Below, piece by piece: positions 37,623 to 46,034 of a stretch of DNA of 64,000 bases. The stretch is from contig NZ_JAAAPL010000003.1 of NCBI RefSeq assembly GCF_011317445.1, forward strand, positions 558,001 through 622,000, read 5' to 3'. The translations under genes were made by a program, and so were the position numbers. Numbering within the stretch: the stretch's first letter is position 1; the number at the start of each line of letters is the position of its first letter. The notes under the pieces are model-generated. The model ran no database searches, was not told the DNA's origin, and saw only the letters and a list, made by a program, of their open reading frames with translations. Source of the stretch: Chelativorans multitrophicus (GTDB taxonomy: Bacteria > Pseudomonadota > Alphaproteobacteria > Rhizobiales > Rhizobiaceae).

Positions 37623-38375
37623 TCAGCGGGCGGAAACTGCAGATCCAAATGACGCCTCGATCTTGGCGGCCGCGTCGCGCAGCCGCTCGATATGGGCGTC
37701 GGTGAGTTCGGGGGTGAGCTTGCTGAGCACGCCGGCAAGGCTGAGCGAGTAGACACGGCCGTCGGCCCTCCGGATGGGCACCGAAATCGCGAAGCCATGG
37801 GGCGTCAGCTCCGCACGGCTGACGGCGAATCCTCGCGCAGCAATTTCCTCCAGATCGCGCAGAATGGCCGCATGTTCCTCCTCGGGCGCGATGGCCAGAG
37901 CCTTCTCGCGGGTCTGGGTGTCGGTGAAGGCGAGCAAAACCTTGCTGCTGGCGCCGAGATGCAGCGGACGCATCTGCCCTTCACGGGCGGTGAAGCGCAG
38001 TCCTTCCGTCGATTCCTCCGCCACGACGACGACGCGGCGCAATCCCTCGACGGTCGAGAAGAAGGCGGTGTCGCCTGTCTCGGCCGCGAGGCGGGCGAGG
38101 ATCGGCCGCACAGCCGCGTCGACGCGTGAGAGGCGGTCGTTCATCAGCGCGCCGAGACGGTGGAGTACGCCGCCGAGTTCGTATGTACCCTCGCCTGGAT
38201 TGAACTGAACGAAGCCGTGGTTCTCAAGCGTCCCGAGCAGCCGCAGCAGCTTGCTCCTGTTCTGTCCGGTGCGCTCGTGCAAGTCCTTGAGGCGAAGGGG
38301 AACATCCCGGTCAAAAGCCGTCAGAACTTCCAGCGCCGCTGAAACTGCCAGGATATGTCGATCGGACTCTTTCAA
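37623..38375 (-). CDS. IclR-family transcriptional regulator
   Basis: A 250-residue IclR protein with HTH LAVSAALEVLTAFDRDVPLR, then LHERTGQNRSKLLRLLGTLE, and effector region MRPLHLGASSKVLLAFT. It is the first gene of the operon with the RraA-like gene and tctBAC (25 bp gap to the next gene), so it should be autoregulated. A palindrome adjoins its start codon. Confidence 0.86.
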   Translation of the reverse strand: MKESDRHILAVSAALEVLTAFDRDVPLRLKDLHERTGQNRSKLLRLLGTLENHGFVQFNPGEGTYELGGVLHRLGALMNDRLSRVDAAVRPILARLAAETGDTAFFSTVEGLRRVVVVAEESTEGLRFTAREGQMRPLHLGASSKVLLAFTDTQTREKALAIAPEEEHAAILRDLEEIAARGFAVSRAELTPHGFAISVPIRRADGRVYSLSLAGVLSKLTPELTDAHIERLRDAAAKIEASFGSAVSAR

Positions 38376-38376
38376 G

Positions 38377-38393
38377 TTTCTACTCTATAGAAA
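38377..38393. promoter_or_regulatory. IclR operator candidate at the start of the RraA-TTT operon
   Basis: TTTCTA-CTCTA-TAGAAA is a 6+5+6 inverted repeat immediately upstream of the IclR ATG (38375), followed by a TTCTAAAA half-site. Placement over the translation start region suggests autorepression. Confidence 0.45.
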
Positions 38394-38534
38394 TTAAGTT
38401 CTAAAACTGAAATTATACGCGCCAGACCGCGGCGTCAAGACCGGAAGAATGTGCGCGCCGGGCTTCGTCTTTCTGAGGATTTTTGTCCGCGGTCTTTTTG
38501 TTGAGACCGCTGCACACTCGGATGCGCTGCTTGC

Positions 38535-38945
38535 TTAATATCCCCTGCCGCCGCCCTTGCGGCGATCCTTCTTCGCGGCTTTGCGGGCTGCATAGCGCGC
38601 GTCGCGGGCGGCCTTCTGCTCGGCCTTGAGAAGCCTGTCGAGCTCCGCCTCCTCGGCGGCAAGGCGCGCCGCTTCCTCGGCTGCCAGGCGCTCGGTTTCC
38701 GCGGCGGCGGCCGCCGCAATTTCGGCCTGACGGGCAAGCTCAGCCTCCTCAGCCTGCCGCGCGCGCTCACGCTCGGCCTGCCGCTTCGCCCGGGCCGCGG
38801 CGATGGCCTCTCGCTCGCGGCGCTTCTCGATCATGCGCGGATCATCCGGCCCCGGCGCCGAACGGAACTTTTCCAGCATGGCCTGGCGTGCCTCTGCCTG
38901 CTGCTTGCGGCGATCGTTGAAATCCGGGATAGCGTTCTTGCTCAT
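38535..38945 (-). CDS. Charged coiled-coil protein (DUF6481-like)
   Basis: A 136-residue protein almost entirely of Ala, Glu, Arg and Lys after the first 40 residues, with heptad-like repeats (RLAAEEAARLAAEEAELDRL) and a basic Gly-rich end KKDRRKGGGRGY. It begins MSKNAIPDFNDRRKQQAEAR, like a conserved small Hyphomicrobiales protein (DUF6481). The function is unknown. It stands alone. Confidence 0.78.
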   Translation of the reverse strand: MSKNAIPDFNDRRKQQAEARQAMLEKFRSAPGPDDPRMIEKRREREAIAAARAKRQAERERARQAEEAELARQAEIAAAAAAETERLAAEEAARLAAEEAELDRLLKAEQKAARDARYAARKAAKKDRRKGGGRGY

Positions 38946-39205
38946 GGATTCAGTCAGGGTCCTTCATTGGAGTATTGCGGGGTGGGCCCACCCGAGGGGA
39001 TGGTGCTCGGGCTGGAGTTCGCGTTCTGGAGCAGGGCTGTCGACGGTGTGGCAGCGGGCGAACGCCGCGATTTCACGCTGCGTAGAATTCGCAAACTGGT
39101 GACCGCGCTTTAACCTGGCCTATCGAGCTAAGATTTCGGATTGCGATTTCGACCGCCCTGGAAACGCAAAAAGCCACGGCGTTCCGCGGCTTTGAGAAGC
39201 TTTAG
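38946..39205. other. Non-coding stretch left of the island, with a possible tiny ORF
   Basis: No conserved gene is recognised. A frame from ATG at 39000 (with GAGGGG just upstream) to TAA at 39113 encodes 37 residues, MVLGLEFAFWSRAVDGVAAG then ERRDFTLRRIRKLVTAL. It has plausible composition but is too short to judge. The rest is occupied by the terminator-like hairpin described separately. Confidence 0.3.
39170..39193 (-). terminator. Terminator-like hairpin next to the left att copy (original tRNA-Gly terminator)
   Basis: Read on the minus strand, AAAGCCGCGG-AACG-CCGTGGCTTT forms a 10-bp stem with one mismatch, followed by TTGCGTTT. It lies 13 bp beyond the truncated tRNA 3' end. Nothing on the minus strand upstream of it needs a terminator except the tRNA remnant, so it is probably the native terminator of the tRNA-Gly gene before the island was inserted. 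Confidence 0.7.
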
Positions 39206-39255
39206 AAACTGGAGCGGGCGAGGGGATTCGAACCCTCGACCCCAACCTTGGCAAG
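39206..39255 (-). repeat. Left attachment-site copy: 3' half of tRNA-Gly(GCC)
   Basis: Fifty bases match positions 63127-63176 in the same orientation with a single mismatch (G versus A at 39222). The copy spans the tRNA 3' end (CCA encoded), acceptor strand, T arm, variable region, 3' anticodon stem and part of the anticodon loop, then stops abruptly. The 5' half of the tRNA is absent. This is the standard product of site-specific integration of an island at a tRNA 3' end. Confidence 0.9.
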
Positions 39256-39591
39256 CAAAAATTGCATCGTCATTGTATTTCATGAGGATTGACTTGGCAA
39301 TCCTCTAACGCGTGAGAATTCTCTCTTCTCCGACACTCTTCGAGTGGCTGCACGTGTTCTGGATTTATATGGAATTGAACTGGTGCGAACCGCTCTGAAA
39401 TCCTGGATGTGTAACCGCGTGGTGTCCGTTGCCCATCGAGCTGACCAGTTTCAGGCGACCCTTAGGCGGCGTAAGTCGCGCCTCTCGCGGTTGTATGACG
39501 AATTTTGATCACGATAGTCTTTCTTACATTCCTTGTTCTAACTGTCCTCTCTGCATCCTTTCGTCGGGAAGCACGCTGCATTGGTACTTGG
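39256..39591. other. Left-end non-coding stretch of the island
   Basis: No recognisable gene; small open frames here have no conserved motif. GAGGATTG-ACTTGG-CAATCCTC at 39284-39305 is a perfect 8-bp inverted repeat 29 bp inside the att copy. It has no T-run, so it could be a recombinase or excisionase arm site or simply a hairpin. Confidence 0.4.
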
Positions 39592-41058
39592 CTAGTCTAG
39601 CTTTCGAAGCGGCATTCGCCACGCCAGTGCAGCCCCGATTCCGACGAAAATGGCGATCGCAAAGAAAGCGCCTTGGAAAGCGGTTGTGAGTTGGTTGTGC
39701 ACGAATGATGTGTCGCCGGAGGACGCGTTGGCAAGCGCTTCCAGAACGGCTTTTTCAGCGCTAGTCCCCTGTGATGCCATGATCGCGAAAAAAACCGCAG
39801 TGACGGCAGAGGCTCCCATTGCCGCGCCCAATGTTCGCGCCATCTGCAGAACCGCCGCCGCTGCCCCAAGATGCGCGGCACCGGCAGCGATCTGCACCGA
39901 AAGCTGCAGCACGTTCATTACAGTTCCGAAACAGAGCGCGATGGCCGCATACCACAGAGCCAACCAGATGCCGGCGTCCGTCCTTGTTCCGAAGATGGCG
40001 AATAGGGAGATGATCGGCACCAGAAGCGTTAGGCCCAAAGAGGGGAATATGCCGACGCGGCCGGTCCGGCTGACCATCTGCCCGGTAGCGATTGAGCTCA
40101 AGGCCAGAACGACGGTCAGCGTCATCAGATACTGAGCAATCTCCATGGGCGTAAGATCGTGCTCGGTCTGTAGATAGAACGGCGTGAGCGTGATCATCGC
40201 CATCATGGCTGCTCCATGGCAGAAGGCTATGGCCGCGCTGCGGCTTATCGCCGGTTGCGAGAGCACATCCAGCTGGAAAAGCGGCATGAGCGCTCGGCGC
40301 TCGAAGCGCAGCAAAAGGAGAAGAGCCATTCCGGCAATCGCCAGACACCCGGCGCCAGCCGCCATATTGTCCATCTGCGGGGTGCGGAGCTCATTCATCG
40401 CGACGATGAAAGGCACCACGAAGCTTGAGAAGAGAAAGATGCCGGGAAAATCGATGCCCAGCTTGCCATAGGTAACCTGCACGACGTCAAGACGCCGCAC
40501 CATGATCAGGGCGAATACCGCGAGCGGAGCGGCGGCGGCGACCAGAAAGCGCCAGCCGAAATGCTCAGTAATGACACCGCCGATCAGAGGGGCAAGTGTC
40601 GAGGCGCAAAGATGCACGATCGCGAGATAGCCCTGGTATTTGCCCCGTTCACGCGGGGGTATGATGTGGCCGACCAAAGCCATGGAAAGCGCCATGAGCC
40701 CGCCGCCGCCCAGGCCCTGGATAACGCGCCCGAGCACCAGCACATAGAGATTGGGCGCCGTGCAGCAGACCAGGGCGCCGGCTACGACGATGCAGAGCGC
40801 TATACTGAGCATGTGCTTGCAGCCGGCAAGATCTCCCAGGCGCCCGTAAACAGGAGTGGCCACGGCGGCCGCCATCAGGTAGGCGACAACCGTCCAGGAG
40901 ATCATGTCTGCCTCGCCCAGGTCCACGGCGATGGCCGGCAAAGCCATGGCGATCATCGTTTGATCTGAGACCGAGATGAACATCGGCAGCATGATTGCCG
41001 GAAAAACCTGAAGCAAGAAGCGTCTGCGAAGCAAACTGCCTGCGGAAGGCGCCGACAT
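39592..41058 (-). CDS. MFS transporter, DHA2-like (14 membrane segments)
   Basis: A 488-residue major facilitator with the early motif DQTMIAMALPAIAVDLGEAD, motif A YGRLGDLAGCKH, and GRVIQGLGGGGLMALSMALV, all typical of the DHA2/EmrB group. Up to 14 membrane segments can be counted. It is the last gene of the island's TTT operon, 103 bp after the Ldh_2 gene. DHA2 members are usually exporters of drugs or metabolites. Here it may export a toxic intermediate or contribute to uptake of the aromatic acid. Confidence 0.85.
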   Translation of the reverse strand: MSAPSAGSLLRRRFLLQVFPAIMLPMFISVSDQTMIAMALPAIAVDLGEADMISWTVVAYLMAAAVATPVYGRLGDLAGCKHMLSIALCIVVAGALVCCTAPNLYVLVLGRVIQGLGGGGLMALSMALVGHIIPPRERGKYQGYLAIVHLCASTLAPLIGGVITEHFGWRFLVAAAAPLAVFALIMVRRLDVVQVTYGKLGIDFPGIFLFSSFVVPFIVAMNELRTPQMDNMAAGAGCLAIAGMALLLLLRFERRALMPLFQLDVLSQPAISRSAAIAFCHGAAMMAMITLTPFYLQTEHDLTPMEIAQYLMTLTVVLALSSIATGQMVSRTGRVGIFPSLGLTLLVPIISLFAIFGTRTDAGIWLALWYAAIALCFGTVMNVLQLSVQIAAGAAHLGAAAAVLQMARTLGAAMGASAVTAVFFAIMASQGTSAEKAVLEALANASSGDTSFVHNQLTTAFQGAFFAIAIFVGIGAALAWRMPLRKLD

Positions 41059-41161
41059 GGGTGCTAAACCTCCCCCCGCCGGAACGCCAGAGAGCTGTCA
41101 TGTTCGTCGGCAGACCGTGATGGCGTTAGCAGCGCAACGGCGGAGACGAAGCGGCGCGACA

Positions 41162-42244
41162 TCAGTCTGCGTCGCAGGGCTGAATCACCGCTGACTTTTC
41201 GCCGCTTGCCCACTGCTCTAAGGCCGAGTGCAGCGCGACATCAATGTCCACCACGTCGGCCTCTTGCTGAATACGGCGCTGCCGGAAAGCGCGTTCGGAG
41301 GGAACGAGAATGTCGTTCACGCCCTCTCGGCGCGGCGTTGACTTGAGGTCGCGGATGAACAGGTCCAAATGCTCCTCGAATGCGCCGGCTGGAAGGGTGA
41401 GCTTCGGATCAACTACTATAAAAAGGCCAGCATAGTCGCTGCTTAGACCGCGCGGCAGATGGGCGCCAGCCATGAGCCCGAGGATCTGGACAACTAATGA
41501 CAGGGCGTAACCCTTGTGCCCGCCGAAGGGGGCCACACCGCCCTTGGCGGCCTTGGACGCGTCGGTGGTCGGGTTGCCATCGCTGTCAAAACCCACCCCC
41601 TCCGGAAGGGGCTCGCCCGTGCGCGCATGCAAGAGCACGTCGCCCCACATGATAGCCAAAGTGGACATATCGACGATGATCGGATCCCGGCCCTTCGTCG
41701 GAAAAGCGAAGCAGATCGGGTTTGTGCCCATGACTGCCTTTCGGCCGCCCAGCGGCAGCACATGCGGCATGCCGGACGTTGTGTGGAGGGCAACAAAGCC
41801 GGCGCGCGCCAGTGGCTCGACATAATGCGCATTGCGACCGCTGAAAGGACAATTGTTCACGCCCACCACGGCGAAGCCCGTTGCCCTCGCCTTCTCCAGG
41901 GCGACTTCACTCGCCCGCCAGCAGGCGAGGTAGCCCACATTGTTGCCACCGTCGAGCAGTGCGGAGTTCGGCGTCTCGTGGACGATCCGAATCGCCCGGC
42001 GCGGCTCACGGGCGCGCGGCTCCATGATAATCGCCAGCGCGCGGTTCAAGCCGGCCGGCCCATAGCCGTCCAGCGCGTTGGTTACCAGCTGAGACTGAAT
42101 GATTTTCGCTTCCTCCACGGAGTAGCCGGCCCCGACAAGCGCGCGGCGCGTGAGGTCGCGCGCGCCTTCGACGGTGAGCCGGACGGTGCCTGGTGGCTGC
42201 TCTAGTCCGGAACGGCTCGAGGGTTTGAGATGGACCTGCGTCAT
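41162..42244 (-). CDS. Ldh_2/YlbC-type NAD(P)-dependent 2-hydroxyacid dehydrogenase
   Basis: A 360-residue member of the malate/L-sulfolactate/ureidoglycolate dehydrogenase family (Ldh_2), which has its own NAD-binding fold. Conserved stretches are GFAVVGVNNCPFSGRNAHYV, MGTNPICFAFPT and GGHKGYALSLVVQILGLMAG. It should interconvert a 2-hydroxyacid and a 2-oxoacid. It overlaps the MaoC gene by 4 bp, so it works in the same pathway. The substrate is not known. Confidence 0.85.
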   Translation of the reverse strand: MTQVHLKPSSRSGLEQPPGTVRLTVEGARDLTRRALVGAGYSVEEAKIIQSQLVTNALDGYGPAGLNRALAIIMEPRAREPRRAIRIVHETPNSALLDGGNNVGYLACWRASEVALEKARATGFAVVGVNNCPFSGRNAHYVEPLARAGFVALHTTSGMPHVLPLGGRKAVMGTNPICFAFPTKGRDPIIVDMSTLAIMWGDVLLHARTGEPLPEGVGFDSDGNPTTDASKAAKGGVAPFGGHKGYALSLVVQILGLMAGAHLPRGLSSDYAGLFIVVDPKLTLPAGAFEEHLDLFIRDLKSTPRREGVNDILVPSERAFRQRRIQQEADVVDIDVALHSALEQWASGEKSAVIQPCDAD

Positions 42245-42717
42245 TCGGAATCTCCTTCGGCTGGGCGTGCCTTGATCATGCGCAAGGCGGTGTAGGTAAT
42301 CGCGGCTTGGCCGTCCTGCCGCATGATGCGATGGCGGAACCTCACGAGCCCGGCGCCGGGGCGGCTCTTGCTGCGGCGCGCCTCGATCACTTCGACCTCC
42401 GCATGCACCGTGTCACCCACCAGAACGGGCTCGCTGAATTCGATCTCAATTCCGAGCAGAGCCATTCCGGAGCCGCGCATCGGGCCCTGGCTGTTGAGAC
42501 CCTCGCAAAGGACGAAAGGCAGAAGCCCCGGCGAAAGGCGAGCGCCGAAGACGGAAGCCGACTTGGCATACTCGACGTTGGTAAAAAGCTCGCCATTCAA
42601 ACCCGAGCAGTTCACAAAGGCGACGAGATCGGCCTCGGTGATCGTGCGACCCGCCGTCCAGTAGGTGGTTCCGACAGTAAAATCCTCGAAATAATACCTG
42701 AATTCGGGCAGATTCAT
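42241..42717 (-). CDS. MaoC-family (R)-enoyl-CoA hydratase
   Basis: A 158-residue hot-dog-fold hydratase. From ATG at 42717 (GAGGA upstream) it starts MNLPEFRYYFEDFTVGTTYW. The hydratase-2 region is ITEADLVAFVNCSGLNGELF; the usual catalytic Asp-x5-His signature is changed here, with Asn in place of the His (D-LVAFVN-C-SGLNGE). Its neighbours are an acyl-CoA dehydrogenase (19 bp upstream) and Ldh_2 (4-bp overlap). It is expected to hydrate an enoyl-CoA, but the altered residue means a pure hydratase role is not certain. Confidence 0.8.
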   Translation of the reverse strand: MNLPEFRYYFEDFTVGTTYWTAGRTITEADLVAFVNCSGLNGELFTNVEYAKSASVFGARLSPGLLPFVLCEGLNSQGPMRGSGMALLGIEIEFSEPVLVGDTVHAEVEVIEARRSKSRPGAGLVRFRHRIMRQDGQAAITYTALRMIKARPAEGDSE

Positions 42718-42736
42718 TGAATGTCCTCGCGTCAGC

Positions 42737-43903
42737 TCATGCGCGCTTCTTCTCGGGACGTCCGAGCATGACATTGCTGATGATGGTGCGCTGGATCTGG
42801 TTGGTCCCTTCCACGATCTGCGTCACCTTGGCATCACGCATATATCGGTTGATGGGAGAATCGTTCGAAATGCCCGCCGCGCCGAACAGCTGGACGGCAT
42901 CGGTGGTAACCTTCATCGCAACATCGGTGGCGAAGGCCTTGGCCATGGCCGCCTGCTGGGCGAGTTTTTCACCGCGCTCGCCGCTATCGACCATCGCAGC
43001 GGCGCTATAGACCAGGATGCGCGCTGCCTCGGTCTGCATCGCCATGTCGGCAAGCATCCAGCGGATGCCCTGATTGTCGCTCACCCTTGCGCCGAAGGTA
43101 TAGCGGTTGGTCACGAACTGGATCGCATGGTCGATCGCGCCCTGAGCAAGGCCCACGGCGCGGGCGCCGATGATCGGCCTGAACTCGTTGAACCCAGCCA
43201 TGACGGCCTTGAACCCGCCGCCGTCGTTGCCGCCGAGCCTGTTTTCCTCCGGGACGAAAACATCCTCAAAAAAAAGCGGGCAAGAGGGAAGGCCCCGAGC
43301 GCCAAGCTTATCCTCCTTGGGCCCGATCGTTAGGCCCGACGTTCCCTTTTGGACGATGAAAAGGTTGACTGCGTGGCGCGAGTCGTCATCGCCGAGCTTG
43401 GCTCCTACGACAATGAAATCGGCGACCGCAGCGTTTGTGCACCAGATCTTCGCGCCGTTCAGCAGATAGCCACCGGAGACAGCGCGGGCGCGGGACTTGA
43501 TGCCCGCGACGTCGGAGCCGTTCTGCGGCTCGGTGACAGCGATCGACGCGCGCAGGTCGCCCGAACACAGACCCGGAAGGAAGCGCAGCCGCTGCTCGTC
43601 CGTGCCGCCATGGTGGATGGCGCCAAAGGGTCCCCATTGGGCGATCATCACATAGGCTGTGTTGTAGCAGACGCGGCACAGTTCCTCCGCGGCGACCGCT
43701 GCCGAGAGTACGCTGCCCATACCGCCATAGGCTTCGGGGAAGGGGAGCCGGAACAGCTCCAATTCCTTAAGCATGTCGAACATGTCTTGGGGATATTCGC
43801 CCAGCCTGTCGATTTCGTTCGCCCGGCTCGCCACTTTCTCATTGGCAAAGCGACGAACCAGATCTTGAACAGCGATCTGATCAGCGTTGAGTGCGAATTG
43901 CAC
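42737..43903 (-). CDS. Acyl-CoA dehydrogenase
   Basis: FAD enzyme introducing a 2,3-double bond into an acyl-CoA, passing electrons to ETF. The 388-residue protein has the ACAD signatures ITEPQNGSDVAGIKSRA-like (here VTEPQNGSDVAGIK) and the C-terminal QIVEGTNQIQRTI, in which the Glu aligns with the catalytic base of short/medium-chain members. I choose the GTG at 43903 with AGGGAGAAC upstream; the longer ORF start adds an unconserved Pro/His leader. It is fourth in the operon after tctC-tctB-tctA, so the imported acid may be activated and desaturated here. Confidence 0.9.
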   Translation of the reverse strand: MQFALNADQIAVQDLVRRFANEKVASRANEIDRLGEYPQDMFDMLKELELFRLPFPEAYGGMGSVLSAAVAAEELCRVCYNTAYVMIAQWGPFGAIHHGGTDEQRLRFLPGLCSGDLRASIAVTEPQNGSDVAGIKSRARAVSGGYLLNGAKIWCTNAAVADFIVVGAKLGDDDSRHAVNLFIVQKGTSGLTIGPKEDKLGARGLPSCPLFFEDVFVPEENRLGGNDGGGFKAVMAGFNEFRPIIGARAVGLAQGAIDHAIQFVTNRYTFGARVSDNQGIRWMLADMAMQTEAARILVYSAAAMVDSGERGEKLAQQAAMAKAFATDVAMKVTTDAVQLFGAAGISNDSPINRYMRDAKVTQIVEGTNQIQRTIISNVMLGRPEKKRA

Positions 43904-43976
43904 AGCGTTCTCCCTGGGGTGGTGTTTCGCGTGGGGCAGCGGGCCGGGCATGCAAAATGCCGGCTTTGAAACTCGG

Positions 43977-45485
43977 TCAGTCCTCCACGAACACTTCGTC
44001 GCGCTTGCGGTTGATGGTCGGAAGGCTCACGATCAGAATGGCAAGCGCTGCGAGGAACAGGAGAGCTGCGCTCAGGGGTTCCGTCAGGAAGACGCTGAAG
44101 TCCCCGCGGGAGACCAGCATAGCTCGACGCAGATTCTCTTCCAGCATCGGTCCGAGGATGAAGCCGAGCACGAAGGGCGCCGGCTCGCAGTCGAGCTTCA
44201 CCAGCGTATAGCCGATCAGGCCGAAGACGCTGATATAGATCACGTCGAAAGTGCTGAGAGCCATGCTATAGACGCCGATCGCACTGAAGGCCATAATGCA
44301 GGGGAACAGCACAAAATAGGGCACTTTGAGCAGGCGCACCCACAGGCCTACGAGCGGCAGGTTGAGAACGACGAGCATCAGATTGCCGATCCACATGGAG
44401 GCGATCACGCCCCAGAAAAGCTCGGGATAATTGCCCATCACCGCGGGACCGGGGACGATGCCCTGCATAATCAGCGTGGCCATCATGAGTGCCATCACCG
44501 AGTTACCCGGGATCCCGAGGGTAAGCATCGGGATGAAGGCGGTCTGGGAGCCCGCATTGTTAGCGCTCTCCGGCGCAGCGACGCCTTCGATCGCCCCGTG
44601 GCCGAACTCGGAAGAACGCGGCGAGATCTTCTTTTCAAGCGCATAGGCGGCGAAGGAAGAAAGAAGCGCACCGCCACCTGGCAGGATGCCAAGTAAGGAG
44701 CCGATGACAGTGCCCCGGGCGACCGGCCCGGCGGAACGGCGCAGATCCTCTCGCGAGGGCATGAGGCTGCCGATCGGCTGCACGGAGACATCGCGGTCGC
44801 GCTCGTTCTCGAGATTCCTCAGTATCTCGCTGATGCCGAAGATGCCGATCGCCACGGCTACGAAGCTTATCCCTTCGCGCATCTCGGTCGTACCGAAGGT
44901 GAAACGGGCGGCCCCGGTGTAGATGTCGGTGCCGACCATTCCGAAGAGCACTCCGGCCGCGATCATCGCAAGCGCCTTCACCAACGAGCCCCGCGCGAGC
45001 ACCACGGAGGCGATTAGGCCAAGGACGATCAACGAGAAATATTCCGCAGGGCCGAACATCAGCGCAACCCGAGTGAGCGGCGGCGCGAAGAGGGCTATCA
45101 GGAGCGTGGCGAAACAGCCGGCTGCAAAGGATCCGAGCGCGGCAATGGCGAGGGCCGGTCCCGCACGACCGCGACGGGCCATCTGGTAACCGTCGATCGT
45201 GGTGACGGCGGATGCCGATTCGCCTGGAAGGTTGAGGAGGACGGCGGTCGTCGAGCCGCCATACTGCGCGCCGTAGTAGATACCGGAAAGCATGATCAGG
45301 GCGGAGACGGGAGAGAGTGTGAAGGTGACCGGAAGCAACATGGCGATGGTGGCGGCCGGTCCGACGCCGGGAAGAATGCCGATCAGCGTTCCGAGCAGTG
45401 CGCCGACAAGGCAGTATCCAAGATTGCCGATTGTAAAAGCCGTGGCGAAGCCGAGGCCCAGATGATCGAGAAACGCGAATTCCAT
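43977..45485 (-). CDS. tctA: Tripartite tricarboxylate transporter, large membrane subunit (TctA family), set 3 (island)
   Basis: A 502-residue membrane protein from ATG at 45485. TctA motifs: GTLIGILPGVGPAATIAMLL, YYGAQYGGSTTAVLLNLPGE and GSLLGILPGGGALLSSFAAY. It lies 10 bp after tctB and 73 bp before the acyl-CoA dehydrogenase. Known TTT systems can carry aromatic acids such as terephthalate, which fits the catabolic content of the island. Confidence 0.92.
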   Translation of the reverse strand: MEFAFLDHLGLGFATAFTIGNLGYCLVGALLGTLIGILPGVGPAATIAMLLPVTFTLSPVSALIMLSGIYYGAQYGGSTTAVLLNLPGESASAVTTIDGYQMARRGRAGPALAIAALGSFAAGCFATLLIALFAPPLTRVALMFGPAEYFSLIVLGLIASVVLARGSLVKALAMIAAGVLFGMVGTDIYTGAARFTFGTTEMREGISFVAVAIGIFGISEILRNLENERDRDVSVQPIGSLMPSREDLRRSAGPVARGTVIGSLLGILPGGGALLSSFAAYALEKKISPRSSEFGHGAIEGVAAPESANNAGSQTAFIPMLTLGIPGNSVMALMMATLIMQGIVPGPAVMGNYPELFWGVIASMWIGNLMLVVLNLPLVGLWVRLLKVPYFVLFPCIMAFSAIGVYSMALSTFDVIYISVFGLIGYTLVKLDCEPAPFVLGFILGPMLEENLRRAMLVSRGDFSVFLTEPLSAALLFLAALAILIVSLPTINRKRDEVFVED

Positions 45486-45495
45486 GGGCTTTTCC

Positions 45496-45951
45496 TCAGT
45501 AGACCAGGGCCGGCGGAAGAATCGGCATGACGAGGCCGAGCGCCCAGATGAAGACGATCGCACAGAATACCGCCAGCCCCACCGCAAGCGGCAGGGCTAT
45601 AGTGAGCTTCATCCGCTGCGAGGCGTAGGCCGTCAGGAGGCTTATGGCGAAGATTGTCAGCGCCAGGCCCGCCGTGCGGATCATCAAGGCGAAGACGAGA
45701 GGTGCAACGAGGATGAAGACGGCCCCCCGCAGCGGCCAGGCGCCAATCGACGTATCCTCGGAACCAAAGCTCTTCATGAGGATGATCAGGGCAAGAAGGG
45801 CAAGAATGGCTGCGACGGCGACCGGAAAAAAACCAGGCCCCATTTGCGAAGGCCTGCCCATGGAAAGCGTCCCCAGGGAATACATCGCGAAAAAGCCGCT
45901 GATAGCCAGGAAGATGAAGGCCGAGGCCACATCCTTACGGTTCACTTTCAT
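45496..45951 (-). CDS. tctB: Tripartite tricarboxylate transporter, small membrane subunit (TctB family), set 3 (island)
   Basis: A 151-residue four-span protein starting MKVNRKDVASAFIFLAISGF at 45951 (AAGGGGGAC upstream). It contains GRPSQMGPGFFPVAVAAILA, the most conserved TctB stretch. It lies between the receptor gene and tctA. Confidence 0.9.
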   Translation of the reverse strand: MKVNRKDVASAFIFLAISGFFAMYSLGTLSMGRPSQMGPGFFPVAVAAILALLALIILMKSFGSEDTSIGAWPLRGAVFILVAPLVFALMIRTAGLALTIFAISLLTAYASQRMKLTIALPLAVGLAVFCAIVFIWALGLVMPILPPALVY

Positions 45952-46034
45952 GGGCTGTCCCCCTTGGCATGCCTGATTGCCGGCGTTCGATATTCGGCCG
46001 CGCCGCACTTCCTGTGCGGCGCGGACCGAGACTG

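Noticed and set aside
39429-39689. 86-codon plus-strand frame at the island's left end
   Set aside because: It overlaps the end of the MFS gene in antisense and has no recognisable motif or ribosome site.
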